Source of the DNA: Mollicutes bacterium
GTDB taxonomy: Bacteria; Bacillota_I; Bacilli_A; Izemoplasmatales; Izemoplasmataceae
DNA: 64,000 bases
Assembly: GCA_003568315.1 (NCBI GenBank)
Contig: PWYL01000004.1
Coordinates: 1-64,000 of the forward strand
Reading direction: 5' to 3'
The notes under the pieces were generated by a model. The model was given only the letters and a program-made list of their open reading frames with translations. It was not told the DNA's origin and ran no database searches. The translations under genes and the position numbers were made by a program. Every line of letters starts with the position of its first letter. Within the stretch, counting starts at the first letter, position 1. Below are positions 52,901 to 64,000 of the stretch, one piece after another.

Positions 52901-52937
52901 ATGAGTGGGAGGGCCAAGAGCCCGCTTACCACATCAT
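52901..52937 (+). promoter_or_regulatory. Probable L1-binding mRNA site before rplK
   Basis: ATGAGTGG pairs with CCAC-a-TCAT; an internal loop GA opposite GCTTA separates this from a GGGC/GCCC stem. This asymmetric internal loop next to a GTGG/CCAC helix is the shape recognised by L1 on 23S rRNA and on its own mRNA. It lies just upstream of the rplK ribosome site. Confidence 0.65.
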
Positions 52938-52958
52938 GAGTCAGAGGAGGTGACCATC

Positions 52959-53387
52959 GTGCCAAAAAAAGAGGTCAATAACGTCGTCAAACTGCAAATC
53001 CCCGCGGGGAAAGCCAATCCAGCGCCTCCCGTCGGACCCGCGCTCGGCCAGGCCGGCGTGAACATCCAGGAATTCTGCACCAAGTTCAACGAGAAGACCC
53101 GCGACCAGATGGGAAACATCATCCCCGTCGAAATCACGGTCTATAAAGATCGTTCCTTCACGTTCATCACCAAGACGCCCCCCGCGGCCGCATTGCTTCT
53201 GAAGGCGGCGGGCATCGAGAAGGGCTCCGGCGAACCGAACACGGAAAAGGTCGGTTCGGTGACCCGCGAGCAGGTCAAAGAGATCGCCGAGATCAAGATG
53301 CCCGACTTGAACGCGAACGATATCGAGGCGGCCATGAAGATCATCGAAGGATCCGCCCGCAACATGGGAATCACCGTCAAAGACTGA
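52959..53387 (+). CDS. rplK: 50S ribosomal protein L11 (GTG start)
   Basis: 142 residues; [32 protein letters not shown] and the C-terminal rRNA-binding domain. Binds the GTPase-associated centre of 23S rRNA. The GTG at 52959 follows GAGGAGGTGA. Confidence 0.97.
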   Translation: MPKKEVNNVVKLQIPAGKANPAPPVGPALGQAGVNIQEFCTKFNEKTRDQMGNIIPVEITVYKDRSFTFITKTPPAAALLLKAAGIEKGSGEPNTEKVGSVTREQVKEIAEIKMPDLNANDIEAAMKIIEGSARNMGITVKD

Positions 53388-53412
53388 GCATTTGGTTGTG
53401 TATCGCAGCTGG

Positions 53413-53442
53413 ATGTGGGAGGAAAATCCGTCAATACCACAT
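53413..53442 (+). promoter_or_regulatory. Second L1-type site between rplK and rplA
   Basis: ATGTGG pairs with CCACAT; an internal loop GA opposite GTCAATA leads to a short GGA/TCC stem. It ends two bases before the rplA AGGAGG, so binding would block rplA translation. Confidence 0.6.
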
Positions 53443-53457
53443 TTAGGAGGAAGAAGC

Positions 53458-54150
53458 ATGGGCAAAAAGAGCAAAAAATACCGCGCGGCCCTCGAAAAGG
53501 TCGACAGGACCAAGAAATACGCTATCGATGAAGCGGTCGCGCTGCTCAAGGACATCTCTTTCGAAGGTTTCGACGCATCCGTCGAGGTGTCTTTGGATTT
53601 GAACGTCAACCCCCGGAAAGCCGACCAGAACATCCGCGGTGCCATGGTTTTGCCGCATGGAACGGGCAAGACCAAACGCGTGCTCGTTTTCGCCAAGGGC
53701 GAGAAGGCCAAAGAGGCCGAAGACGCCGGCGCCGATTTCGTCGGCGACGAGGAACTCGTCGAGAAGATCCTCGGCGGCTGGATGGAATTCGACACCGTTG
53801 TCGCCACACCGGACATGATGCCGAAAGTCGGAAAACTCGGACGCACATTGGGACCCCGCGGTCTCATGCCGAACCCCAAGACCGGCACCGTGACCCAAGA
53901 CATCAAGAAAGCGGTCGGCGAGATCAAAGCCGGAAAGGTCGAATACCGTGTCGACAAGGCCGGTATCCTGAACATCCCCGTCGGCAGGCGCTCGTTCGCA
54001 TCAGAGAAGATCATCGAGAATCTCCGCGCTTTCTATGAGACCATCCAGCGTTCGCGCCCCGCGACCGTCAAGGGCATTTTCGTCCGCAACATGGCGATCG
54101 CGACGACGATGTCTCCCGGCATTAAGGTTGACACCACGACCATTTTGTAG
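53458..54150 (+). CDS. rplA: 50S ribosomal protein L1
   Basis: 230 residues; [20 protein letters not shown] at the start and the RNA-binding [20 protein letters not shown] motif. Forms the L1 stalk and, in many bacteria, represses its own operon. The ORF-track start at 53392 reads through the leader and is rejected. Confidence 0.97.
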   Translation: MGKKSKKYRAALEKVDRTKKYAIDEAVALLKDISFEGFDASVEVSLDLNVNPRKADQNIRGAMVLPHGTGKTKRVLVFAKGEKAKEAEDAGADFVGDEELVEKILGGWMEFDTVVATPDMMPKVGKLGRTLGPRGLMPNPKTGTVTQDIKKAVGEIKAGKVEYRVDKAGILNIPVGRRSFASEKIIENLRAFYETIQRSRPATVKGIFVRNMAIATTMSPGIKVDTTTIL

Positions 54151-54180
54151 GACAATAGGCGTGGCACAATTGAATCGATA

Positions 54181-54230
54181 TCTGTCGAAGACCTCAGGCG
54201 CCTTCGGGCTTAATCTCCTGAGCAGACAAA
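54181..54230 (+). promoter_or_regulatory. L10-type ribosomal protein leader
   Basis: The segment GTCGAAGACCTCAGG...GCTTAATCTCCTGAGCAGAC matches the layout of the bacterial L10 leader: a CTCAGG/CCTGAG stem with the GCTTAAT internal element, nested in TCTG/CAGA. L10-L12 would bind it and lower rplJL expression. Confidence 0.75.
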
Positions 54231-54247
54231 AGAAACCGGATTTCCCG

Positions 54248-54280
54248 CCTCTTTTGTCGTCTTGACAGAAGAGGTTTTTT
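54248..54280 (+). terminator. Attenuator in the rplJL leader
   Basis: CCTCTTTTGTC-GTCTT-GACAGAAGAGG followed by six T residues, between the L10 leader and rplJ. Placed where it can act as a regulated terminator. Confidence 0.85.
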
Positions 54281-54307
54281 CATGGACATTACCAAGGAGG
54301 TGGAACC

Positions 54308-54835
54308 GTGTCCGAAAAAGCGATTGAAAAGAAGAAAGACCAAGTCGCACAACTCGCGGAGAAGATGAAAGAGGCGAACTCCGTCGTCGTCGTGGACTAT
54401 CTCGGCTTGACGGTCGCCGAAGCGAGTGAGCTCCGTCGTGAACTGATCAAGAACGGCTGCGAATTCAAGGTCGTCAAGAACAACATCATCCGTCGCGCCG
54501 CCGAAGCTGAAGGCCACAAGGAAATCCTCGAACACATCGAAGGCCCCAACGCCCTCGCTTTCAGTTTCGAAGACAGCGTCGCCGCGGCGAAAGTCATCTA
54601 CGATTTCGCAAAAGACCACAAGAAACTCGAACTCAAGGTCGGCATTGTCGACGGCGAGTTCATGGACAACGAGAATATCAAGATGATCGCCACAATTCCC
54701 TCGCGCGAGGAACTGCTCACCATGTTTGCCGGAGGCATCCTGGAGCCCGTCAAACATCTCGCCATGGGGTTGAACATGCACATCGAGAACCAGGAAGAAA
54801 ACCGGGAAGAAAGCCAAAACGACCAAACCGAATAA
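54308..54835 (+). CDS. rplJ: 50S ribosomal protein L10 (GTG start)
   Basis: 175 residues; VVVDYLGLTVAEASELRRELIKNGCEFKVVKNNIIRRAA is typical. Base of the L7/L12 stalk. The GTG follows AAGGAGGTGG. Confidence 0.96.
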   Translation: MSEKAIEKKKDQVAQLAEKMKEANSVVVVDYLGLTVAEASELRRELIKNGCEFKVVKNNIIRRAAEAEGHKEILEHIEGPNALAFSFEDSVAAAKVIYDFAKDHKKLELKVGIVDGEFMDNENIKMIATIPSREELLTMFAGGILEPVKHLAMGLNMHIENQEENREESQNDQTE

Positions 54836-54848
54836 GGAGGAAAAGGAA

Positions 54849-55217
54849 ATGGCCAATCTGAAAAACGAAGAAATCATCGAAGCTTTGAAAGTGAAGACAC
54901 TGCTTGAATTAAAGGAACTCGTCGACATGATGAAAGAGGAATTCGGCGTCGATCCGAGCGCCGTCGCCGTCGCCGCACCCGGCGCCGCGCAAGAGGACGA
55001 AGAACCGAGCGAAGTCACCGTCACGCTCACCAACCCCGGTCAGAAGAAGATCGGCGTCATCAAAGTCGTCCGCGAACTCACCGGTCTCGGGTTGAAAGAG
55101 GCGAAAGCGCTCGTCGACAGCGCCCCCGCCCCCATCAAGGAAGAAATCGATCCCGAAGAAGCCGAGAGCATCAAAGAGAAAATCGAAGAAGCCGGCGGCG
55201 AAGTCGAAATCAAATAA
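54849..55217 (+). CDS. rplL: 50S ribosomal protein L7/L12
   Basis: 122 residues: N-terminal dimer domain, an Ala/Pro hinge (AVAVAAPGAAQEDEEPSE) and C-terminal factor-binding domain (KIGVIKVVRELTGLGLKEAKALVDSAP). AAGGAGG precedes it. Confidence 0.97.
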   Translation: MANLKNEEIIEALKVKTLLELKELVDMMKEEFGVDPSAVAVAAPGAAQEDEEPSEVTVTLTNPGQKKIGVIKVVRELTGLGLKEAKALVDSAPAPIKEEIDPEEAESIKEKIEEAGGEVEIK

Positions 55218-55232
55218 CCTTCATCCAATTGA

Positions 55233-55262
55233 AAAACCTGAGTGGAAAGCTCAGGTTTTCGC
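55233..55262 (+). terminator. Terminator after rplL
   Basis: AAAACCTGAG-TGGAAAG-CTCAGGTTTT, 16 bases after the stop. Confidence 0.85.
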
Positions 55263-55292
55263 CTCGATGGAGGAAAGAGGGGGTGAGTGGCG

Positions 55293-55886
55293 ATGAGCCA
55301 TTACTTCAGCGAAAAGCAGGAAGGGCTGGAAAAGGACGAGCGGACCCTCTCCTACGAACATGCGGGCAGGGTATTCACTTTCACGACCGCTCGCGGCGTT
55401 TTCGCCCGGAACGAAGTCGATTTCGCCACCCGCCTCCTCATCGCGACCATCGAAATCGAAAAAGGGACGACGCGTCTTTTGGACCTTGGCACCGGCTATG
55501 GCGTCATCGGTGTCGTGCTCGGTGCGCTTTATGATCTCAAAGTCACCATGACGGATGTGAACGAGCGGGCCCTCGCACTCGCCAGAAAGAATCTCGAGAA
55601 GAACCGCGTCGAAGCCGATGTGTTGAAAAGTGACGGTTTCGCCGCCCTTTCGGGTGAACGCTTCGACCTCATCGTGACGAATCCGCCCATCCGCATCGGG
55701 AAAGACAGACTCTTTCCCATGCTGGAAAAGGCCCGCAAACATTTGTCGGAGGGCGGAGCCCTCTGGCTCGTCTGCCACAAGAAGCACGGAGCGAAGACCA
55801 TGAGGAAACATCTCGAGAAGACCTACGACGTCGAAGCCAAAGAACAAAAGAAGGGTTTTCACGTTTTCGTCTGCCGCCCGCTTTGA
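55293..55886 (+). CDS. RsmC-like class I SAM methyltransferase (YbxB)
   Basis: 197 residues. SAM-binding loop LLDLGTGYGVIGVVLGAL and the NPPI catalytic motif (LIVTNPPIRIGKD) mark the RsmC/MTS family, of which RsmC methylates G1207 of 16S rRNA. Lies between rplL and rpoB exactly as ybxB in Bacillus. The ATG at 55293 follows AGAGGGGGTGA. Confidence 0.88.
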   Translation: MSHYFSEKQEGLEKDERTLSYEHAGRVFTFTTARGVFARNEVDFATRLLIATIEIEKGTTRLLDLGTGYGVIGVVLGALYDLKVTMTDVNERALALARKNLEKNRVEADVLKSDGFAALSGERFDLIVTNPPIRIGKDRLFPMLEKARKHLSEGGALWLVCHKKHGAKTMRKHLEKTYDVEAKEQKKGFHVFVCRPL

Positions 55887-55941
55887 CAAAGGACGATTCC
55901 TTGTCTCTTTGTCATCCGAATCCAAGCTCCCATGACGTGGT

Positions 55942-55976
55942 CGTTTCCTGACTTCCCGACCTTGTCGGGAGAAACG
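55942..55976. other. Nested hairpin before the rpoB promoter
   Basis: CGTTTC...GAAACG (outer, 6 pairs) encloses TCCCGAC-CTT-GTCGGGA (inner, 7 pairs) with a six-base bulge. No T tract follows. It may end the upstream methyltransferase transcript or act on its stability. Confidence 0.55.
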
Positions 55977-55998
55977 CTCGTGTATTGACGAAAAAACA

Positions 55999-56027
55999 TT
56001 GACCACTTGACGGTGCTATGATATAAT
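55999..56027 (+). promoter_or_regulatory. Promoter of rpoBC
   Basis: TTGACC (55999-56004), 17 bases, TATAAT (56022-56027); other TTGAC elements lie nearby. The leader is about 66 bases. Confidence 0.8.
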
Positions 56028-56100
56028 GTCAAATTGCGTTACAATGCGCTTTTTTGTCTTGCCATGATCTTTTTATCCATTCGAACGGGGTGTATACGTA

Positions 56101-59100
56101 GTGAGCTACTCGATTGTCAAATACGGTAGAAAGCGCGAAAGAAGGAACTATTCCCGCATCAAATCGCAAGTGGAACTACCGAATCTCATTGAAGTCCAGA
56201 CCAAGTCTTTCTACTGGTTCATAGAAGAGGGGCTCAAAGAACTCCTCAAGGACATTTCGCCGATCGAGAACTTCACCGGCGGCTTGGAACTCTATTTCGA
56301 AGACATCGAATTCGATGCACCGAAGCATACCGTGCATGAAGCCCGTGAAAAAGAACTGACCTACGCCTGTCCGCTGCGCGTCGGCGTGAAACTCGTCGAC
56401 CACAGCACAGGCGTGATTCAACGTCAGAAGATTTTCATGGGTGATTTTCCGTTCATGACCGACCGGGGCTCGTTCATCATCAACGGCTCCGAACGGGTCA
56501 TCGTGAGCCAGATCGTCCGGAGCGCGGGCGTATTCTTCGACAAGGAAGTCGACCGCAAGACCCTCCGGAGCCGCTATCTCGGACAGATCATCCCCAACCG
56601 CGGCGCCTGGCTCGAATACGAGACCGACTCGAAGAATGTGCTGAACGTCAAACTCGACCGTTCGAAGAAGATTCCCTTGACAACGCTTCTCAGGGCGATC
56701 GGTCTTTCGACGGACGAACGCATCCTCGACCTCTACAAGAAACACGCCCATATCGACCAGACACTCGAACGCGACAACACGAAATCCAGCGAAGAAGCGA
56801 TCCTCGAAGTGTATTCGAAACTCCGCCAAGGCGAGACCGCGACAGTCGACGGCGCCATCAAGTTCTTCGTGAGCCGTCTTTTCGATGCGAAACGCTACGA
56901 ACTCGCCAAGGTCGGACGTTTCAAGGTCAACCAGAAACTGAACGTCTTGAACCATGTCCGCGGCAAGCCGTTGGCCGAGGATCTCGTCGATCCCGAGACC
57001 GGGGAGGTCCTCGTCGAGAAGGGTGTCACCATCGACAAGAAGACCGAGAAGATCCTCGATGCGAACCGCCACCTTTTCACCCACACGGTGCCCGGTGTCT
57101 TGGCGCACGATCTCGATTATGATTTCGCCGAGCAGAAGGACATCCTCGACGCCAACCCCTATCTCGAGCATCTCTCCGACGAGGAGAAACTCTCCGCTAT
57201 CAAGGCGCAGCGTTTCCTTTCGGCCGAAGAATACGCAAAAGCGCATCTCGAAGCCCAAGGCCTCACCAAGAAGAAATTCATCGACAAGGAAGGCAACAAG
57301 GCCTACGACGAGATGGTCACATCCATCGAGGAGACGCTTGCCAAGGACGAACTGGAACTCTCGCTCGCGAAAGTCGAGATTCTCGACATCAAGCACACGA
57401 ACAAGGACGATGAAGAAATCGACGTCCGGGTGATCGGCAACGACTCTTCCGAGACGGAGGAACATCTCACCCCTTCCGACATCATCGCTTCCGTGAGCTA
57501 TTATCTGAACCTCATGGACGATTACGGAAGACTCGACGATATCGACCATCTGGGCAACCGTCGGCTCCGACTCATCGGCGAACTGCTCAAGAACCAGTTC
57601 CGGATCGGCCTTTCCAAACTCGAAAAGAACGTCATGGACCGCATGAGCACCCGCGACACTTCGGAGATGACGCCGCAGAACCTCATCAACATCCGACCCT
57701 TGACTTCTTCCATCAAGGAGTTCTTCGGCTCTTCGCAGCTCTCGCAGTTCATGAGCCAGACGAACCCCTTGGACGAGATCACCCACAAACGCCGCATAAG
57801 CGCGCTCGGTCCCGGCGGTCTCACCCGCGACCGCGCCGGTTTCGAGGTGCGCGACGTGCATTACTCCCACTATGGAAGGATCTGTCCCATCGAGACCCCC
57901 GAAGGGCAGAACATCGGGCTTATCAACAGTCTTTCCACTTATGTCCGGGTGAACGAGTACGGTCTCATCGAGACGCCCTACCTCAAGGTGCGACGTGAGG
58001 AAAAAGACAAAAAAGACGTGGAGCTCTATGTGACCGCTGAACATCTCTTCCTCACCGCCGACCAAGAAGAAGAATACGTCATCGGCCAGGCCAACATCAA
58101 CCTCGATGACGACATGCGCATCGTCGACGACCACGTCGTCGCACGCCACATGGGCGAGACCAAGATGCACCACAAGCACGAGATCGACCTCATCGACGTC
58201 TCGCCGAAACAGATTGTCAGTGTGTCCACAGCCTGCATCCCCTTCCTCGAACACGATGACGCGAACCGTGCCCTGATGGGCGCGAACATGCAACGGCAGG
58301 CGATTCCCCTCTTGAAACCCGAGGCCCCCTATGTGGGCACGGGCATCGAGCACAAGGCCGCAAAAGACAGCGGTGCCTGCATCGTGGCGCAGCGTGACGG
58401 CGTTGTGAAGTATGTCGACGCAAGAAAAATCCTCGTCGAGGAGGAAGACGGCAACAACCGCACCTACCATCTCGAGAAATTCGAACGCAGCAACCAGAGC
58501 ACGCTGATAAACGAGAAACCGATCGTCCGACCCGGCGACAAGGTTGAAGCCGGCGAAGTCATCACCGACGGACCGGCCATGGATGAAGGCGAACTCGCCT
58601 TGGGCAGGAATGTCGTCGTCGCCTTCATGACCTGGAACGGCTATAATTACGAGGACGCCGTCATCCTGTCCGAGCGTCTCGTCAAAGATGACATCTACAC
58701 TTCCATCCATATCGAGAAATATGAAGCCGAAGCCCGCGACACCAAGCTCGGCAAAGAGGAAATCACCCGCGAGGTGCCCAATGTCGGTGAGAAGGGACGC
58801 CGTTTCCTTGATGAGAACGGCATCATCATCCCCGGCGCCGAAGTGAAAGAGGGCGACATCCTCGTCGGCAAGGTCACCCCGAAAGGTTTCACCGAGGAGA
58901 CCCCCGAAGACCGTCTTCTGGGCGCCATATTCGGCAAGAAAGCGCACGAACAGCGCGACACCTCGCTCCGCGTGCCCCACGGGGGTGGCGGCATCGTCCA
59001 TAGTGTGCGGCACTTCTCCCGTGAAGCGGGCGACGAACTCCCGCCCGGCGCGAACGAGGTCGTGCACGTCTTCATCGTGCAAAAACGCAAGATTTCCGAA

Positions 59101-59865
59101 GGCGACAAGATGGCCGGACGCCACGGCAACAAGGGCGTCATCTCGAAAATCCTCCCCGAGGAGGACATGCCCTTCCTGCCCGACGGCCGCCCGGTCGACA
59201 TCATGTTGAATCCGTTGGGCGTGCCTTCACGGATGAACATCGGCCAGGTGCTGGAGATCCATCTCGGCATGGCCGCCGAGAAACTCGGCGTCCACATCGC
59301 GAGCCCCGTCTTCGACGGTGTCGAAAGCGAAGATTTGGACGAGATCATGCGCGAGGCGGAACTCAGTCATAACGGCAAGACCCCTCTCTATTCGGGTCTC
59401 ACAGGTGAACGTTACGACAACGATGTCGCCGTCGGCATCATGCACATGATCAAGCTCGACCACATGGTCGACGACAAACTCCACGCTCGGAGTGTGGGTC
59501 CCTACACGCTCGTCACCCAGCAACCGATGGGCGGAAAGGCCCAAAACGGCGGCCAGCGTTTCGGCGAGATGGAAGTCTGGGCGCTCGAGGCCTACGGTGC
59601 GGCCTATTGTCTGCAAGAGATGCTCACGGTGAAGAGTGACGACATCATCGGCCGGAACAAAGTCTTCCGCGCCATCGTCGACGGCAAGAGCATCCCCGAA
59701 CCGAGTCTCCCCGAATCGTTCCGCGTTCTGACAAGGGAACTCCAGTCCTTGGGCATCAGCGTGGAACTCATCAACCGCGACACACATGAGAACGAGGCCC
59801 GCAAGAGCCTCGTGGAAGACTCCGCCGAACACGACTATGTGGAAAAATACGGTTTCGATTCCTGA
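56101..59865 (+). CDS. rpoB: RNA polymerase beta subunit (GTG start)
   Basis: 1254 residues, about 60 longer than B. subtilis RpoB. Landmarks: SQLSQFM...[16 protein letters not shown] (rifampicin pocket), [29 protein letters not shown] and [24 protein letters not shown]. The residue equivalent to E. coli D516 is serine (residue 552, FMSQTNP). About 80 extra residues lie near 320-440, before [12 protein letters not shown]. The start is GTG with a weak GGGGTG site. Confidence 0.98.
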   Translation: MSYSIVKYGRKRERRNYSRIKSQVELPNLIEVQTKSFYWFIEEGLKELLKDISPIENFTGGLELYFEDIEFDAPKHTVHEAREKELTYACPLRVGVKLVDHSTGVIQRQKIFMGDFPFMTDRGSFIINGSERVIVSQIVRSAGVFFDKEVDRKTLRSRYLGQIIPNRGAWLEYETDSKNVLNVKLDRSKKIPLTTLLRAIGLSTDERILDLYKKHAHIDQTLERDNTKSSEEAILEVYSKLRQGETATVDGAIKFFVSRLFDAKRYELAKVGRFKVNQKLNVLNHVRGKPLAEDLVDPETGEVLVEKGVTIDKKTEKILDANRHLFTHTVPGVLAHDLDYDFAEQKDILDANPYLEHLSDEEKLSAIKAQRFLSAEEYAKAHLEAQGLTKKKFIDKEGNKAYDEMVTSIEETLAKDELELSLAKVEILDIKHTNKDDEEIDVRVIGNDSSETEEHLTPSDIIASVSYYLNLMDDYGRLDDIDHLGNRRLRLIGELLKNQFRIGLSKLEKNVMDRMSTRDTSEMTPQNLINIRPLTSSIKEFFGSSQLSQFMSQTNPLDEITHKRRISALGPGGLTRDRAGFEVRDVHYSHYGRICPIETPEGQNIGLINSLSTYVRVNEYGLIETPYLKVRREEKDKKDVELYVTAEHLFLTADQEEEYVIGQANINLDDDMRIVDDHVVARHMGETKMHHKHEIDLIDVSPKQIVSVSTACIPFLEHDDANRALMGANMQRQAIPLLKPEAPYVGTGIEHKAAKDSGACIVAQRDGVVKYVDARKILVEEEDGNNRTYHLEKFERSNQSTLINEKPIVRPGDKVEAGEVITDGPAMDEGELALGRNVVVAFMTWNGYNYEDAVILSERLVKDDIYTSIHIEKYEAEARDTKLGKEEITREVPNVGEKGRRFLDENGIIIPGAEVKEGDILVGKVTPKGFTEETPEDRLLGAIFGKKAHEQRDTSLRVPHGGGGIVHSVRHFSREAGDELPPGANEVVHVFIVQKRKISEGDKMAGRHGNKGVISKILPEEDMPFLPDGRPVDIMLNPLGVPSRMNIGQVLEIHLGMAAEKLGVHIASPVFDGVESEDLDEIMREAELSHNGKTPLYSGLTGERYDNDVAVGIMHMIKLDHMVDDKLHARSVGPYTLVTQQPMGGKAQNGGQRFGEMEVWALEAYGAAYCLQEMLTVKSDDIIGRNKVFRAIVDGKSIPEPSLPESFRVLTRELQSLGISVELINRDTHENEARKSLVEDSAEHDYVEKYGFDS

Positions 59866-59884
59866 ATGAGGACAAGGTGATTTG

Positions 59885-63694
<3,810 letters not shown>

Positions 63695-63701
63695 GACGGT
63701 A

Positions 63702-63737
63702 ATGCCGGGTCGCCTTGAGGCGTCCCGGCTTTTTTTC
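63702..63737 (+). terminator. Terminator after rpoC
   Basis: GCCGGG-T-CGCC-TTGA-GGCG-T-CCCGGC followed by seven T residues. Confidence 0.92.
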
Positions 63738-63756
63738 CGGAAAGGGCGCCGAACCA

Positions 63757-63785
63757 TTGACACACCTGGAACGGTGTTATATAAT
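63757..63785 (+). promoter_or_regulatory. Consensus promoter of the str operon (rpsL)
   Basis: TTGACA (63757-63762), 17 bases, TATAAT (63780-63785), a perfect consensus. The leader of about 105 bases contains GACACACA-TGGA-TGTGT-TGTC, a hairpin just before the ribosome site. Confidence 0.9.
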
Positions 63786-63897
63786 TACACGTGCGTCAAG
63801 TGCGAAAAGCTCCCGTCTATCACGGGTATTCGCCATCATCTTGTCACATTCGACACACATGGATGTGTTGTCAAAAAAACAGGAGAGGAGGAACAAC

Positions 63898-64000
63898 ATG
63901 CCGACCATCAACCAACTCGTCAGAAAAGGACGCAAGAGCCGCAAGAAGAAGTCCAAGTCCCCGCATCTCGCCATCAATTACAACTCGATCAAGCGGCGTT
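63898..64000 (+). CDS. rpsL: 30S ribosomal protein S12, 3' part outside window
   Basis: The first 34 residues read MPTINQLVRKGRKSRKKKSKSPHLAINYNSIKRR, the S12 N-terminus in the longer Gram-positive form. AGGAGAGGAGG precedes the ATG. The streptomycin-related Lys positions lie beyond the window edge. Confidence 0.95.
   Translation, partial: MPTINQLVRKGRKSRKKKSKSPHLAINYNSIKRR

Noticed and set aside
56176-59124. 982-codon ORF on the minus strand of rpoB, and similar long antisense ORFs (for example 4765-6780, 8713-10350, 61352-63217)
   Set aside because: They mirror strongly coding, GC-rich plus-strand genes. Their translations are low-complexity in Asp, Val, His and Arg with no recognisable domain or ribosome site.

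Overview
The window is a housekeeping-rich stretch of a Bacillota chromosome. Signs of this are Bacillus-like gene order in four blocks (tRNA cluster; S10-spc-alpha ribosomal operons; tmk-holB-ricT-trmN6-rsmI-metG; gltX-cysS-mrnC-rlmB-sigma-rpmG-secE-nusG-rplKAJL-rpoBC-rpsL), strong AGGAGG ribosome binding sites, TTGACA/TATAAT promoters, a zinc-type S14 and ECF transporter genes. GC content looks to be in the mid-50s by eye. UGA is used as a stop, so the standard code applies. Missing rpmD (L30) and the mollicute-like compactness hint at a lineage near Mollicutes/Erysipelotrichia, but this is only inference.

Layout. 1-1036: ten tRNA genes (first truncated) in the B. subtilis order, with the usual central five absent. 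1046-2137: terminator, then an AT-richer gene resembling a PD-(D/E)XK nuclease whose frame stays open after its stop. 2142-3223: surE and a Nudix hydrolase. 3312-14525: a complete set of genes for fermenting arginine through ornithine: ArcA and ArcB make ornithine, Orr racemises it, OraS/OraE (with a GlmL-type reactivase) move the amino group, Ord deaminates 2,4-diaminopentanoate, and OrtA/OrtB cleave the product to acetyl-CoA and D-alanine. An alanine-racemase-family gene inside the operon fits as the enzyme that uses this D-alanine. 14629-18383: CmpB-type membrane protein, HD hydrolase with an in-frame amber codon, an ABC permease/lipoprotein pair without ATPase, and a divergent Crp/Fnr regulator with a GTAAC-N4-GTTAC site between them.

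18587-32771: the S10-spc-alpha supercluster including secY, adk, map, infA, rpoA. 32859-33929: a cysteine-synthase-family gene on the minus strand. 34143-37739: ecfA1-ecfA2-ecfT and truA, the last carrying an extra N-terminal NTF2/SnoaL-like domain. 37801-39374: a zinc/manganese-type ABC transporter (minus strand). 39578-45622: tmk to metG. 45745-46586: rplM-rpsI. 46697-54150: gltX, a cold-shock protein, cysS, mrnC, rlmB, a SigH-like sigma factor, rpmG, secE, nusG, rplK and rplA. 54308-63694: rplJ-rplL with an L10-type leader and attenuator, an RsmC-like methyltransferase, rpoB, rpoC. 63898 to the end: start of rpsL.

The most noteworthy observations are the integrated arginine/ornithine/D-alanine operon, the NTF2-TruA fusion, a natural serine at the RpoB position equivalent to E. 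coli D516 (a rifampicin-resistance position), two L1-type mRNA sites (before rplK and before rplA), and the interrupted reading frames at 1895 and 15938. No CRISPR array, insertion sequence, phage gene or replication origin was seen.
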